Assembly: GCA_018400355.1 (NCBI GenBank)
Contig: JAGYMV010000040.1
Span: 1-6,649 of the forward strand
Length of the DNA stretch: 6,649 nucleotides
From: Wenzhouxiangella sp.
GTDB taxonomy: Bacteria; Pseudomonadota; Gammaproteobacteria; Xanthomonadales; Wenzhouxiangellaceae
Reading direction: 5' to 3'
Positions 6,277 through 6,649 of the stretch are shown here, piece by piece. The notes below the pieces were generated by a model that saw nothing but the letters and a program-made list of their open reading frames with translations, was not told the DNA's origin and did no database searches. Numbering within the stretch: the stretch's first letter is position 1; every line of letters starts with the position of its first letter. A program made the translations under genes and the position numbers.

Positions 6277-6302
6277 TGACCGCGTTTTAAAGGCATAAGC
6301 TC

Positions 6303-6649
6303 ATGACAAAAGAGACAAATGAATTCGAGTTTTCACTCGATTTGAAAGCCAAGCCCCAGCCCGCCTCCGGCCATCGCCCAGATCGATGGATGGCGCCGCC
6401 TTTTAAAGCGCACACACTCAACCCCGAGGCTGCATTGGTGCAAATGGATGGGCGCTATCCAGCCAAGAGCTTAAACCTGCCACTGGTCCAAATTTTGAGC
6501 CTGTGCAATGGGCTGCGCTCAATCGACCAACACATCAAACACATCACCCAAACGCTTGGTTTGTCGCCCCAGCAGGCACCCGCCATCAAGGAAGCATTGG
6601 AGCACTTGATTGATCAGGGCCTTTTAACTCACGAAAAAGACTTTTTGGC
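6303..6649 (+). CDS. unknown protein with PqqD-like domain (5' part only, runs off the right edge)
   Basis: An open frame of 115 complete codons starts at an ATG preceded by AAAGG nine bases upstream (6289-6293), and it continues past the window. The translation begins MTKETNEFEFSLDL. Residues 1-40 are polar and proline-rich (KPQPASGHRPDRWMAPP), probably disordered. Residues about 57-108 resemble a PqqD-like winged-helix domain: SLNLPLVQILSLCNG followed by RSIDQHI, then a helix pair ending in LEHLIDQGLL. This is the pattern L-N-x3-x-x-I-L-x-L-C-x-G, then R-S/T-I/V-x-x-I, then a C-terminal L-x-x-x-G-L-L. Such domains bind leader peptides in RiPP pathways (RRE domains) but also occur at the N-terminus of other enzymes. 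No catalytic domain is visible yet, so the function of the full protein is unknown. It diverges from the suf regulator and could share its control region. Confidence 0.72.
   Translation, partial: MTKETNEFEFSLDLKAKPQPASGHRPDRWMAPPFKAHTLNPEAALVQMDGRYPAKSLNLPLVQILSLCNGLRSIDQHIKHITQTLGLSPQQAPAIKEALEHLIDQGLLTHEKDFL

Larger units (their letters stand above)
6170..6302. promoter_or_regulatory. divergent regulatory region, suf operon versus plus-strand ORF
   Basis: These 133 bases separate two genes that point apart, so both promoters should be here. The left part (about 6181-6235) is AT-rich and should serve the suf operon. Minus-strand -10 candidates are TATCAT (6201-6206) and TATAAA (6184-6189); the second pairs with a TTGTTA -35 at a short 15-base spacing and would leave a leader of only about eight bases. 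For the plus-strand gene, TTACGT (6233-6238) and TACACT (6256-6261) are 17 bases apart but match the consensus poorly at -35. A direct repeat and an inverted repeat in the right half are listed separately. No single promoter stands out. Confidence 0.55.

Overview
The window holds a complete SUF iron-sulfur cluster assembly operon on the minus strand, the start of the yajC-secD protein-export operon downstream of it, and the start of an unrelated gene diverging on the plus strand. YajC and the SecD N-terminus look like those of Beta- or Gammaproteobacteria (SecD begins MNKFPAWKYALL and continues to YALPNLF). The Rrf2 regulator is of the kind found beside proteobacterial suf operons. Base composition looks roughly balanced by eye. 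The genus cannot be named from this window.

Layout, read along the minus strand from right to left: an Rrf2-family regulator (6169-5702), sufB (5671-4226), sufC (4138-3389), sufD (3392-2172), sufS (2172-919), sufU (922-485), yajC (418-86), and secD (from 86, running off the left edge). sufC/sufD, sufD/sufS, sufS/sufU and yajC/secD overlap by 1-4 bases, so translation is probably coupled. The only sizeable gaps within the suf block are 30 bases before sufB and 87 bases between sufB and sufC; the second holds an imperfect hairpin. A 66-base gap separates sufU from yajC and contains a candidate extended -10 promoter but no clear terminator. A 133-base divergent region (6170-6302) separates the regulator from a plus-strand ORF that starts at 6303 and runs off the right edge. 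Its visible part ends in a PqqD-like (RRE-like) small domain. No gene-free stretch exceeds 300 bases, and no RNA gene, mobile element or CRISPR array was seen.

How the genes work together: SufS takes sulfur from cysteine, SufU is its expected sulfur acceptor (or a scaffold), SufBCD is the ATPase-driven scaffold that builds the cluster, and the Rrf2 protein probably senses Fe-S status and controls the operon. No sufE or sufA is present in the operon.

The most notable observation concerns the SufS-SufU pair. SufU keeps Cys38, Asp40 and Cys63 but has Asn125 where the family has its last zinc-binding cysteine. SufS has Asn355 where the SufU-dependent Bacillus enzyme has the histidine that swaps onto that zinc. 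Both sides of the known zinc ligand-swap therefore appear to be altered together. This suggests a SufU that does not work by the standard zinc mechanism, or a SufS served by a SufE encoded elsewhere.
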